This document shows, piece after piece, positions 48,490 through 59,098 of a stretch of DNA of 64,000 nt. The stretch's first letter is position 1. Every line of letters begins with the position of its first letter. This DNA comes from Diorhabda sublineata (taxonomy: Eukaryota; Arthropoda; Insecta; Coleoptera; Chrysomelidae), in assembly GCF_026230105.1 (NCBI RefSeq), contig NC_079477.1, positions 7,941,001 through 8,005,000 of the forward strand. The letters are read 5' to 3'. The position numbers and the translations under genes were made by a program. The notes beneath the pieces were generated by a model. That model ran no database searches, had not been told where the DNA came from, and worked only from the letters and a program-made list of their open reading frames with translations.

Positions 48490-48662
48490 AGATGGTTTTA
48501 CAAAAAAACAGACGTTTGTCTGTAAAGATGGTTTTTTAAACAACAGAAATTTGTCTTCAAAGACTGTCTTTTAAAAAAAACAAACCGGCTATTTTCCTTA
48601 AAGACTCTCTTTTCAAAAACTAAAAATTTATGATTTGTTTTTGTGAAAGACAGTCCCCTAGG
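48490..48662 (-). repeat. diverged tandem repeat, four units, 36-46 bp
   Basis: Units begin AGAYGGTTTT or AGACTSTCTT and contain an A-run followed by TTTGTC..AA. They lie at 48490-48525, 48526-48560, 48561-48601 and 48602-48647, and a fifth start lies at 48648. On the minus strand all units lie in one open frame (48498-48701, 67 codons) that encodes a periodic pattern such as KRVFKENSRFVFF, KRQSLKTNFCCL, KNHLYRQTSVFL. No function is known. Confidence 0.6.
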
Positions 48663-49735
48663 ACTGAAAATAGTGCTACTTTTCGTATAATAATTTTTCA
48701 AAATAGTAAAAGTGTGAAGTAAGAAGTATTTTACAAAATAAATCTTTTTTTTTCAATTACTAAAACTAAGCAGCAATAATGTAATTGGAAACTCGTTCAT
48801 CCAAGGTCTACGTTTCGACCCAAATAAATGTTGAGGAATCAGATATCTTGTACATTCATAATTTATTTAACAAGTATACACATGTATAAATAATGTTCTG
48901 TATACGGTATTTATTAACGTCGGTGAGGGATGAGCTGAGGGAGGTAATTTTTTTTTTTTCATAAATACCAGTTAAATAATGAATTGGAAAAAATATATAA
49001 ATACTTTAGGGTCGCACTTTAGTCATACCACTTTGGGGTCGTAAATTATAGGACGACTTTGATGGTTCATATGGGATCGACTGCATTTCGTCCATTAGAA
49101 ACGATTTGTGGTTGATAAATCAGAAAAAAGTTAAATTTATTTTTTTGAGTATGTTTAAGTAGAGCTTTTGTGTTGAACTTTTCATTTTAATTGATACAAA
49201 CAAACTGTAACTCACATTTTATTTGTTTCTCCACTGTCATACTGTCATGTTAATCGTTTATTTACGAATGGGTTTCAGTTACTGATTTCGTTCTGGACGG
49301 GTAATGTTATTCAAGCTGCTATACGATAGAAAATTAAACAAAAAGTTGGTGAATGTAATATTATAGACGTGCAACATCTTGAAAGATGCTTCAACGTGTT
49401 GCAAGTTGGAGATAGAAGCTCACTTGTTAAATGTTAAATGTTAAAATCTATTTATGGTGGCATTTAGAAATGGTCTATAAACGGTCAGTACGTACTTCGA
49501 CCACAAAACTGTTGTAAAAGTGCAAAAAATAGACAACTTTTTCCGTTTAAATAGGCAACTCACTATTCAAGCGAAATGATGTAAGAAAAAATACGCCTAA
49601 AGGATTCAGGTTAAGTTAGTAGGAAATTTTGTTCGCTAAAAGTTTTTCTATTTATCCATTTAACGTTCATAGTTAGTATTTAACTAATTCCTTATAAATA
49701 GTTTCTAGTCATTTATATCTTGTGCCAAATTTTCA
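48663..49735. other. AT-rich DNA, nothing recognised
   Basis: No supported gene or repeat. Confidence 0.5.
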
Positions 49736-49739
49736 CTTC

Positions 49740-49930
49740 GGCCTTCTTTTTTAAGATTTTTTCTATCGGGTTGTCTCATGGTGTTCGTGGTTCCCAAATT
49801 TTCTTAACTGGCCCTGTACTATCCATTCTTTGTAGATGACCCCACGCTCCCAGTCACCTCTCACTAAGGTATTCCATCTTTGCTGCTTCAATTTTACTCT
49901 TGTCCCTTACTGTCAATACCCTAAATTTAC
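49740..49930 (-). pseudogene. LINE 3' end fragment
   Basis: Minus-strand reading gives KIEAAKMEYL (about 49890) and, after shifts, MDSTGPVKKIWEPRTP and IEKILKKKAEV (about 49745-49840). This resembles the C-terminal stretch R-M-x-x-x-R-x-V-K-x-I-W-E-x-R-P-x-G-x-R-P of insect LINE polyproteins. It is short, with a stop in the G-R-P region. No RT block is present. Confidence 0.55.
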
Positions 49931-52395
49931 AGCTAGTGAAAATTAGCTTCTGATTAATTCATAAAATACAAAATATGTAAAAATGGAAACGTTTGGATAC
50001 CCTTCCTAACAATGAGAGAACAGATGAAAGTCATTTTGAAAGAAGTCATCCAGAAATGTTTTACTTATATCCTAAACGTCCCGATGACTTATTACTTATT
50101 ATAACTATTACCGAACTTTTGAAATTTGAAATTAATATTGGACAGGTCATATTTTCTTATATGATAATCAACTATAAACGCCAACAGTACACGCAGAAAC
50201 TGCAGAAACTCTGAGAACATACAATAATTTTAATTTAATTAAGAGTTTGCTGAAAAATGAATCAAATTTACAAAATATCATCTTATGATCGAGAAAAAAG
50301 CTATTTTCTTTTTCTCTAACAAACATTGATATCTGTGTATATTTGCCTAACAAAAACACTAAAGACTTGTAGGTATTAAATTACAAATCATGGTTTGATT
50401 TTTCTAAAAGCATTGTACACACTTTTTGATTTTTGGAGTCATTAAATGTAGCCAAGACAATATATGTTTGCTAGTTTCTTGGCCAAAGTAGCAGTGCATG
50501 TAACTGATTATTCATTAATTTCATTTAGTGTACTTCTTAAATTCTATTTATACGAAGTTAAATTAGATATAAAATAGTTTCAGGAGTTGTATATCTCGAA
50601 AATCACGTGTTAAAAAATTATTGACGCCACTGGTAGACTTATTACTATCATGATATTATAGACATGGATGGGTGTATGAAACGTCATCGGCAAACTGTTG
50701 TGTTCCTTGACATCGATATTTTTTTCTCGTATTGATGTGGGTCCGGCTTCATATAATATACCAGGCGATTTAGAATTATTTCAGTGTGAATTATATAAGA
50801 ACCTTTTAATTTGCACATTTCATTTTCGCCTAAGGAGCGTAATAAATTGATCTAAGGTAATTAAATTCTCTCAAATTATATGCTTAAGACATTGCCACTT
50901 ACAATATCCATAGAGATATTGGTTGATTAACGGTTCTGTTCATTTCAGAATTAAGAAAAGTTATGAAATCGGTAATAAAATTTTTTTGCGAAAACCTTAT
51001 TTAATATATATATTTTCTCACTGTTTTAAGCACAGTAATAAATCTGATTAAAGATATTTTAATTTCACCTGTAGTTTGTTCGTAAATATATACCAAGTGC
51101 TGTTAAAAAGTTATCTGGCTTTATTTCGTTGCAGTATTTATCAATTGATATTGATTAACCATTTCTTCTAATAGATATCCATATAATTTTTGTACCTATT
51201 TCCTTCTACCACCAAGACAAGTTTTTCTCAAAATTATTCTTATATTATTTCCTGGTCTTCTAATTTTCAGATTTCAAGAAATTAAGACAGAATTCTGTCA
51301 TTAACTGCTTCTATTTCTGTTATGATTCGTAAGATACTGTTTCATGCTTTGCAGCTACCTAATTAATTCTATAGCCTTTTTTACCTCTAAATAAAACCTA
51401 ATTTTTTAGATAGGTAATTTTTAGGTAATTAGATATAACTAATTTTAGGCAATTAGTTTTCCGCGCTTCTTGATTTTAGTGGTGGATCAAGCGCACGGTC
51501 CAATTTTCGCGTCAATTTCCTTTGGATCATGTTTATTTATTCTGAATACTTGTGTTAACTTTATCAAGTCACCATAATATGATCGTTGGCATTGAAAATG
51601 AAAGAAATGATGACGAAAAGCTAACCAGAAAAGATATGATGATCTGTAGTAAGATTTTCGTAATTTAAAAACAAACATATCAAAAAATAATAATTCCATA
51701 TCATGAGATTCGTAAACGAAAGAAAGAGGAATGGCGAAATATGGATGAAAGATGTTAATTTAAAGTAATACCTCGCAAAAAAGACATTTTCGCATATCGC
51801 TGCTACCAAGAAACAAAAGTACTATAAAAGTGCTTTTGGGTGGAATCACAGATGAAAAACAAAAAGGAAGTATGTTGATATGAATTCATCATAGATAAAT
51901 ATCAACAGATTGAATTGATTACGATGCTTACAATTTGATGAAGCCCAACTTAAACCAACCTGATACCTTCAATTAAACTTCTAGGATTATTCATCAACAT
52001 TTCTCTCTTCAAACTTTACAAGCTTAAAATTGGATACTAGCTTTCGATATTCATTCTATCTGTCTAATCCTTATTCCCATTTCGAAAGATGTAAAAACTT
52101 TCAACCTCCATCCCGACTAAGTCTCTTTTATGTCTACTATTATGTCTTATAAATGGAATTTGGATTCCGAAGTTATTCGTAATTGTTACATTAAATTGCA
52201 AAAGTTGTGAAATTGTTGATATAAATCTTACAAGTAAAATTGCTCGTCTACAAACTTTTTTTATAGAACATATAGTCTTCAAAATAATCAAATAAAATTG
52301 TAATAAAACACAGAATTATTTTAACTACCTGGTAACCACTCAATGTTTTCCCTTTTATCGCTTATTTGAACATTTCCATTCCAGAATGTTTCTAT
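49931..52395. other. AT-rich DNA, nothing recognised
   Basis: Short frames at 49993-50214, 50168-50359, 51487-51809 and 52064-52291 show no motif. A small cluster of TAGGTAATT/AATTAG repeats lies near 51410-51460. Confidence 0.45.
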
Positions 52396-52399
52396 TTCT

Positions 52400-52870
52400 A
52401 ATTATGATATTTCTTCGAGACAATCTACTGTGTCTTCTTCAGCATCTTACGTCGTTTTTGTCTCCTCATTTCTGGAGTCTGGTACCAAAAGTGTAACGGC
52501 GAGTGATCACTCCAATGATCTTGTGGATTGGGTGTTTCGTGAAACTAATTATCTTTTCTTTTTTTGGATCATAGATCCGTGGCCAAATGGCTCATGATAT
52601 CGTACAATCACTTCTGTTTTACTATATATCCTGATTGATAATTTCATCAGTAGTAGCACTATAACTGTTTCTTCAGCATCCTTCTCCTTCGTTCCATATT
52701 TTGCCTCATAGTGTCTAGACATGATTTTGTTGTTTTGTATGCCATTGTTTTTAAGGCTTCCTGGCTATCTCTATAGATTGTTGTGTTTCTGCTTGATTCC
52801 CCACTTTCTCTCAACAGTCTGGCAGCTTTCTATTGCGTCAATTTTGGCTTGAAAGATATTTAATAAATAT
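52400..52870 (-). pseudogene. LINE RNase H and C-terminal region fragment
   Basis: Minus-strand blocks are: IFQAKIDAIESC (about 52822-52857), matching the RNase H FQAE(I/V)xAI block with Glu changed to Lys; IYRDSQEALKTM (about 52750-52786), matching (Y/C)SDSQAAL; and, after a decayed stretch, IIGVITRRYTFGTRLQK (about 52488-52538), matching the L-x-G-x-I-T-G-H-x-x-x-x-x-x-L region that precedes the terminal C-x-x-C zinc motif in R1/I/Jockey LINEs. An acidic, Cys-poor remnant follows. Frame shifts are frequent. The RT is missing. Confidence 0.65.
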
Positions 52871-53745
52871 TGAAAGAAAGCTATCTGATTCAAAGTAAGA
52901 TCATTTTTGCTACATTATAACAGCGTGTTTCCCAAATAGTCTTTCCAAATTATACTTCGGTTATTGTGTATATTGATTCTTATAAGTCTGGTACTACGAA
53001 AACTGTGTAATACAGTAAGTGTAGATCTGTATGACAATGGTTCTAGCAGGGCATCAGTTTCCACACCGTCACTCGTTATAGTTAAAATAAATATTTACTT
53101 TTCATGAATATCGATTACTTGCCATTTAAATGTATTATGAAACAGTAGATGGGACATTTCCATACTTATCTTGATAGACGGATTATTCCTAAGAAATTAA
53201 GTATAACAAGAAACTGAATCGTTTCTTCAATGAAATATTCTCTCCTTGTAAACAAACATATTAACTGCTTTCAATTTACATCAAAACTCACGTCATAATT
53301 CAATGCACGTTTTTTTTAGTCTCACATCCATTTTTACCAGAAATATTTACAAGCTTGAGACCGTGTGCTTTAGTGAGTTTTGTGAGCTTGAGGTTGTAAA
53401 ATCGTTGTCATCGAAATAAGCAAGAAAGTACACAGTACTAAATGATTGATATAAATAAAATAATTTTAGTTATGTCGTTTACTTTCGCTGCGAGTAACAG
53501 ACGCTTGGATCACCAATGATAATCGTGAATTTTATGTGTTTATTGAAAATATGAAATCACATTACGCGTTTCTTTTATTCTCTGATCAGTGAGGTCTTTA
53601 TCTGAGTATACTCACGTAACCGAGTGTCTTAATTCACTTAAGTGTAAATGGAAAGCAACTATTATTACAGTTCTTCTATTAATATTATGCAGATTATCTT
53701 GTTTTGATTGAATATTTTGGCAACAATGTACGTTCGCTACAAATC
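52871..53745. other. AT-rich DNA, nothing recognised
   Basis: No supported feature. Confidence 0.5.
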
Positions 53746-53748
53746 TAG

Positions 53749-53945
53749 ATGTAAGATCCTTGGCAACTCTGCTTTGTTTTCATTGCCATCCCTGATGGAA
53801 AACTAAGATCTACGGCGCAAGCGTTCTCAGGCCTACCTCAACTATTAGACGCTTGTCGCCGGGGTGCTAGGCTCGCTGGGCCACGCTTTGGCGTCGGCGT
53901 CAGCTTTCCCTTTCCGGTAGCTCCGGCTATTCCGGAAAACTAGAA
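53749..53945. other. GC-rich island 3
   Basis: A sharp G/C-rich stretch (strongest at 53810-53935) with many CpGs, for example CGGCGCAAGCG and GGCGTCGGCGTCAG. A plus-strand frame without ATG is open from about 53752 to a stop at 53940-53942 and contains CRRGARLAGPRFGVGVSFPF. The opposite strand also has an open basic, Pro-rich stretch. TTTCCGGTAG (53911-53920) and CTATTCCGGAAA (53927-53938) form an imperfect hairpin. It could be an exon, regulatory DNA or imported sequence. None is proven. Confidence 0.4.
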
Positions 53946-54925
53946 TCGACTGAAATTTTCACTTTCATTGGAAAATTATCTGGAAAATTGCCAAGACAGA
54001 GAGACTTGGAATGCGTAAACTCTAACATAACGTTTAGATTGTTATTTGTTGAAAGAAATTAGATGGATTTTTACAGCTGTTGGTAACAATTTTGCATTTG
54101 ATGTGAAGTTCAATTTCCAATATATCATTGGATTACTTACTAATAATTTTAAATCAAGACCTTTCCAAATTCTAACTAATGTATAGAGAAGTATATTTTT
54201 AGACAGACCTATTTTATGATTTGAATGCACTTTTTATAAGAGTTTTAGACAATCGAAATGGTCGGTAAATTATATTTATATCCCAGCTTGAAAGCAATCC
54301 ATTACGTATACCGCAATATTTTATATAGCTAATTTATGTCCTTTATTTTACTCATTTGTAATAAAACTCACAAAGAACTCTCTTTTATCGGATCCTCAAT
54401 TAAGTTGTGTAACCACCATTCACTTGGAGACAATTACTTTTGTAGCGATAATTTCACATATTTTTCCACAAAGTGGGTACAATTTGTACTTTTAGTTGTC
54501 GATATCATAATTATCATAAATTGTTTTTCCCAGTTTACAATTATTAACTTTTTTTAAATTCTTTTTGTTTTCTGTTCTAGTATGTTTATAATACTAAACT
54601 ACTTGCCTCTGTCTACGATTTGAACGGGGGGATCAAGTATATAATATCAATATAATTGAAAAATATAGTTTGAAAAAATAACAAAAAACACGCTAAATCT
54701 TAAAAGTTAAAAATCGTTTTTAAAATAAGCTTCAAACAATAATGAATGGAAAATATATATGGAACAAAGTGCCCTGGGGTTTTTTCATAATAATATTAGT
54801 ATTTTTTATTCATTATTGCTTAGTTTATTTTAAAACTTAATTTTAACTTCAGTTTGATGTGCTTGAAAAGCGTGTTTTTTAGTTTTTTTTTAAACTATAT
54901 TTATTTTCCACATTCAAGATGTTAA
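53946..54925. other. AT-rich DNA, nothing recognised
   Basis: No supported feature. Confidence 0.5.
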
Positions 54926-54929
54926 ATTC

Positions 54930-55125
54930 TAAAGTAATAGCGAGGCAGGTAGTATAGTAAATCTCCAACAGAGGGCAGACAGTTGTAAACTTAGTTTCAA
55001 TATACAGAGAAAATTTGCAGTTTTAATTGATAAGATATTTTTTTTACAACATGAATGGGATTTGAACCCACGACTGGCAAATCCGGAGGTTGGCGCCTTA
55101 CCCCGCTCAGCTAACGAACTCAATT
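54930..55125 (-). mobile_element. tRNA-derived SINE
   Basis: On the minus strand the sequence starts with a tRNA-like head (about 55121-55046). A perfect RNA polymerase III A box, TAGCTGAGCGGG, lies at 55113-55102. A B box, GGTTCAAATCC, lies at 55068-55058 and differs by one base from consensus. The box spacing fits a tRNA. The T arm pairs (GTGGG/CCCAT with a seven-base loop), but the acceptor stem and anticodon stem do not, so it is not a functional tRNA. An unrelated body follows (about 55045-54930), including CTGCCCTCTGTTGGAG, as in SINEs. Internal promoter boxes would allow Pol III transcription, with mobilisation by LINE enzymes. Confidence 0.65.
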
Positions 55126-58100
55126 AAAGTAGTGGGATATACTAAGAGTAATAAGCCACAAAGGAGAGTTACAAACAGACAAGATTATATACAGGGGAAG
55201 CTAATATAATCTTGTTAAAAAAGAAATAAAATCGAATTCAATTTGATATTGAAAGAAGAAGTATAGTATGTACTATATGGAATAAGAGACCGCCAACTTC
55301 AACTATTAGTTTAATACTCACAGGTAAAACCATATCACGGGACTCTCTCGGTATTGTAGAGACTCTATGTTCATCTTTCCCTTACTGTCCACCACATTTA
55401 AACTCACGACACCACATTTTCTCTATGTGAAATGATTCTCCCAATTTTGTCCACCAAATCTCTGTGAATTTGTTTTCGGCTCAATTCTTCTACAAACTCC
55501 ATGTTGTGATGAATAAAAAAGTCAGACAAGATCACCTTATGTTGATATATACATGAACTATGTATTTGAATAAGTAGGTACTTTATATTATCCAATTCTA
55601 TCGCAACAATTTACTTACTAAAAAATAAATTTAAATTAATGTATAGAAACTAGTGATTGAACTAGCCTCTTGTGAAAGATTGTGCGTGAATCAATAATAT
55701 GATTTGTGGTTTAAGTGAAATTGGAGGGTATGGAAGGATTGAAATTGGGGTTGGAGTAGAAACGTTAGTCGCAAAGTAATTTATCAACACAAAATGAAAT
55801 TTATTGTTAAGATGTCGAGAGATAACTAAGAAATAATATATGATTAATTTTGTATTATTTGAAATTTGAAATATTTTATGAATCCATAAAATTATTTTAT
55901 CTGCTCTTATTATATATTAATTATTCATGGTATCTATAAACAAACATAAGTTATAATAATTAACTACTATAACTCACTTTTGTACAGAAAAAACAAATAT
56001 AAAAATTTAAATAAAAATTTTCAAGACTGGTGTAATACTCAAATAATTTATAGAAAATGTACTTTTGGCCTCTGTGAACTTCCTACTCCATGCTATAAAG
56101 ATCGACTCATGTCAAATGTGGATAGCCCTTCACCTATTTAAGAGAAAGCTTATAATGCGTACTACCGAAGTCATACTGGAGCGCTCTGCTTACATGCTGT
56201 GCTTATCGCATGGAGAAGCAAAATCAGAGAAAGATCTATAACAGGATAATCAAGAGTTTGAATGATTGGATAGAAACATAATTCCTAACCAGGACACGGG
56301 TAATTTCGGTGCTTCCTAAAAAAGATTAAGAGGTGATCAAGGTACGTCATGTTCTGAGAAAGAGATTCAGCCGAACACACCTTCTTTTGGTCTGCAACTA
56401 CGGTCGATATCACACAACAGATAGGGGATAATTGGAATAATGATTGGAATAAAGGAGAAATTGGACCCTGGAAGCACCTTTGTACTGTTCGTACTCAAAG
56501 ACAACGATACCAATAGGGAATGAGGAGGAGAAGGCTAGTGAACACACAGGAAAAGGTGATGGTACTGAATATAATTAAGAAGCCTATCAAGAAATGAAAA
56601 GAACCATGAAAAGAGAAAATTCTTCAAGAAGGAAAGGAAAAGGGGCTATCCCAAAGTAATACTAAATAACGAGTATTGGGTGGCTCCCAATGAGTAATTG
56701 AGGTTATGGTTTTAGTTGATAAGTCCAGTATTGTAGCAATCAGATATTCAACACTGATTTGAGATACACCACACAGTTTGTGTATTTGACCATTCATTGG
56801 TAATTAATTCATGATTTTATGTCCCTTTTTTTGTGGAAAAAACTACAACCGTTATTCTACGCCAATACACGCATTTTATTATTTATTTTTTTTATTACAG
56901 GTATGTATCCCAACCGAGCAGAAAAACATTCATGTTGGTGAGTAGTTTATCTCTACTGTATTCACTTCAAGTCTATATTTTTAAGGAAAACACGACATTG
57001 AGAAAGGTTGGAAATAAAGTTAAGCCATATATGAAAGGACTATAATTATAAGATATTTATCTAATTAAATGCTAAAATTATGATACAGTGTTTTACATTT
57101 CCAAATAGTACCGATTTTTGACATACTTATAACTTTTTTTCATCTTCCCTACCAGCAATAAAGTTTCAGTGGTATATAATTAATTATAACAATGATTAAT
57201 TTCTCAATTATCGATTATATTTAACAAAAAGTTTCTTGACAATACCAATCAGCTCAGCAATAATTATGTTTTAACGACAGAAATGACACGGATGTTTATA
57301 TATTTGTGAAACAGTCTTTATACAATTGATAAATCCTTTCTCATCGAACTAGTTACAGTAGAAACTATTCTTGAACATTTTCACTTAAAATTGGAGAAGG
57401 AGAAGAAATATACAACGCTTCCCTACTTTACTAAACAGTATCTTTGAAAATAATTTCCAAATTTCCAGTATGACCCACCCTATATGAAAATATAAACCTT
57501 AACTTACTGTTTTAGTCCAATAATAAAAATAATATATTAATATTATCAAATAGAAAATATAGAAGACAGTTCCACTAGTAAATGAAATCTCATAAAATTT
57601 AAAATAACTGTCTAATCTTGTCAATTCAAACATATAATATACCTTAACTATATATAAAAATTTTGAATGAAGATAAACAATTTATCCCCATTGTTTCTTA
57701 ATTTTTGACCTTGGTTGATACGTAAATTCATTTTAAGGTAGACCTATTTTAATTCTGGAAGTGAGCTAGACTTAAACTTACAGGAAATGAATAATTGCAT
57801 CAAAGGAATTATTTTCCAGTTGGTGATTTCTTTCTCTTTAAGACATCCATTCGTCTGAAGACAGAGTAGGACTCATTGTATGTGAATAAAACAAAAACTG
57901 AATGGTGTAAATCTGAATTATGGAAAACATATATTTGTTATCACGGAACAACCATACTTTTAATTAAAATAGTTAACTTTGAATATCTACCACTACATCA
58001 AGTCTTCCATTTACATTAGCCTTTGACAGTACCTCAAATAGGCTGTAAAAAGAGCATTACATATGAGAAGTAGTTGACGCAACCTCCAGATGGATCTCAC

Positions 58101-58165
58101 AACTATTAGCTAATGGAATAGTAAAAATAGAGTCATCACAACTAAGTTGAAATTTTTAAAACCGT
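55126..58165. other. AT-rich DNA, nothing recognised
   Basis: A 63-codon minus frame (55404-55595) and a 70-codon plus frame (56833-57045) have no motif. The purine-rich plus strand at 56090-56660 resembles a decayed LINE in composition, but I could not read a diagnostic block. CCCACCCTATATG near 57476 is transposon-end-like. Confidence 0.4.
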
Positions 58166-58168
58166 TGG

Positions 58169-58236
58169 TAATATTAATAATAATAATGTATAATATATAT
58201 AAATATATAAATATATATAAGTATATATATAAATAT

Positions 58237-58283
<47 letters not shown>

Positions 58284-58310
58284 AATATATAAATAATAGT
58301 AATAATGTGT
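58169..58310. repeat. (TA)n/(TAAA)-rich low-complexity tract
   Basis: About 140 bp of imperfect TA repeats with interspersed AAATA units, directly abutting the left edge of the mariner at 58318. Confidence 0.85.
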
Positions 58311-58317
58311 TGGGTTT

Positions 58318-59095
58318 CTAGATATCTTGTCTATGCACGTCCCAAAACACGTTTCCATCACTAATATAGTATTTGTGCAGTAGCGGTTTGAAGCGAACGT
58401 GTTTTCTTCTCGCGCCGAAAACCATGTGTGACGAAAAACAGGAGCAGCGTATAAATATCAAATTTCTCGTTAAATTGAAAAAACTCCGCCTGGGTGTTAT
58501 ACATTGTTGCAAGAGACCTATGATGACCACTCTCTTTCTTGTGCGCGTGTTTTTGAGTGGTGTAAGCGCTTTAGTGAGAGCACTGAAATTGGCCGGCGCC
58601 CAGGTCGCCATGTAACTGTTTCAACTCCGGAAACAGTGACCAAAATCAACCAGATGAAGTGCAGATCGTCGAATAAGCATCCAGATGATTGCCGATATTG
58701 TATACGTCGATAAAGAAACGGTTTTATACGAGGAATTACAAATCACAAAAGTCTGTACGAAGTTGATGCCAAAAATCTGACTTCTGACCAAAAGCTCTTG
58801 CTTCAACTGGTCTGCTGAGATATCCTTGAAAGGTTAAAAGGTTATTAGAAAAAGATCTGCTTTAAAAGAGACTCGATTTGAGTCGAGGGAAGCGGTAAAG
58901 CAAAAAACGGCAAAGCTCCTAAAGGCACTCATCAAAGAAGACTTCCAGCACTGCATCGATCAATGGAAAAAACGTATGGAAAGGTGTGTAGCGAGGGGAG
59001 GGGAGTATATTGATGGGGAGCATTCGAATGTAAAATAATTTTTATAATAAAACCCTTTTTCGTAACCAGTCTTGTTATTTAATAGCCAGACCTCG
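58318..59095 (+). mobile_element. mariner element lacking its left TIR and catalytic core
   Basis: The right terminal repeat is clear: AATAGCCAGACCTCG ends at 59095, followed by the TA target dinucleotide at 59096-59097. The matching left repeat (expected CGAGGTCTGGCTATT) is not found upstream; low-complexity (TA)n sequence abuts instead. The interior codes for the mariner N-terminus and C-terminus only. The copy is therefore both 5'-truncated (or overwritten by the repeat) and internally deleted. Confidence 0.75.
58424..59036 (+). pseudogene. mariner transposase, N- and C-termini joined without the DDD core
   Basis: An ATG at 58424 opens MCDEKQEQRINIKFLVKLKK. After a frameshift near 58480 it continues ETYDDHSLSCARVFEWCKRF and GRRPGRHVTVSTPETVTKI, the helix-turn-helix DNA-binding half (E-Q-R-x-x-I-K-F-x-x-K-x-G and V-F-E-W-x-K-R-F motifs). 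It runs through DAKNLTSDQKLLL (about 58770-58805) and a stop to DILERLKG. About 150 codons that should carry the three catalytic aspartates are missing. The C-terminus resumes at LKETRFESREAVKQKTAKLL (from about 58861), then EDFQHCIDQWKKRMERCVAR and GGEYIDGEHSNVK, with a stop at about 59034-59036. Such truncated products could bind terminal repeats but could not cut DNA. Confidence 0.8.
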
Positions 59096-59098
59096 TAT

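Noticed and set aside
55046..55121. Functional tRNA gene on the minus strand
   Set aside because: A and B boxes and T arm fit, but acceptor and anticodon stems do not pair; treated as a SINE head.
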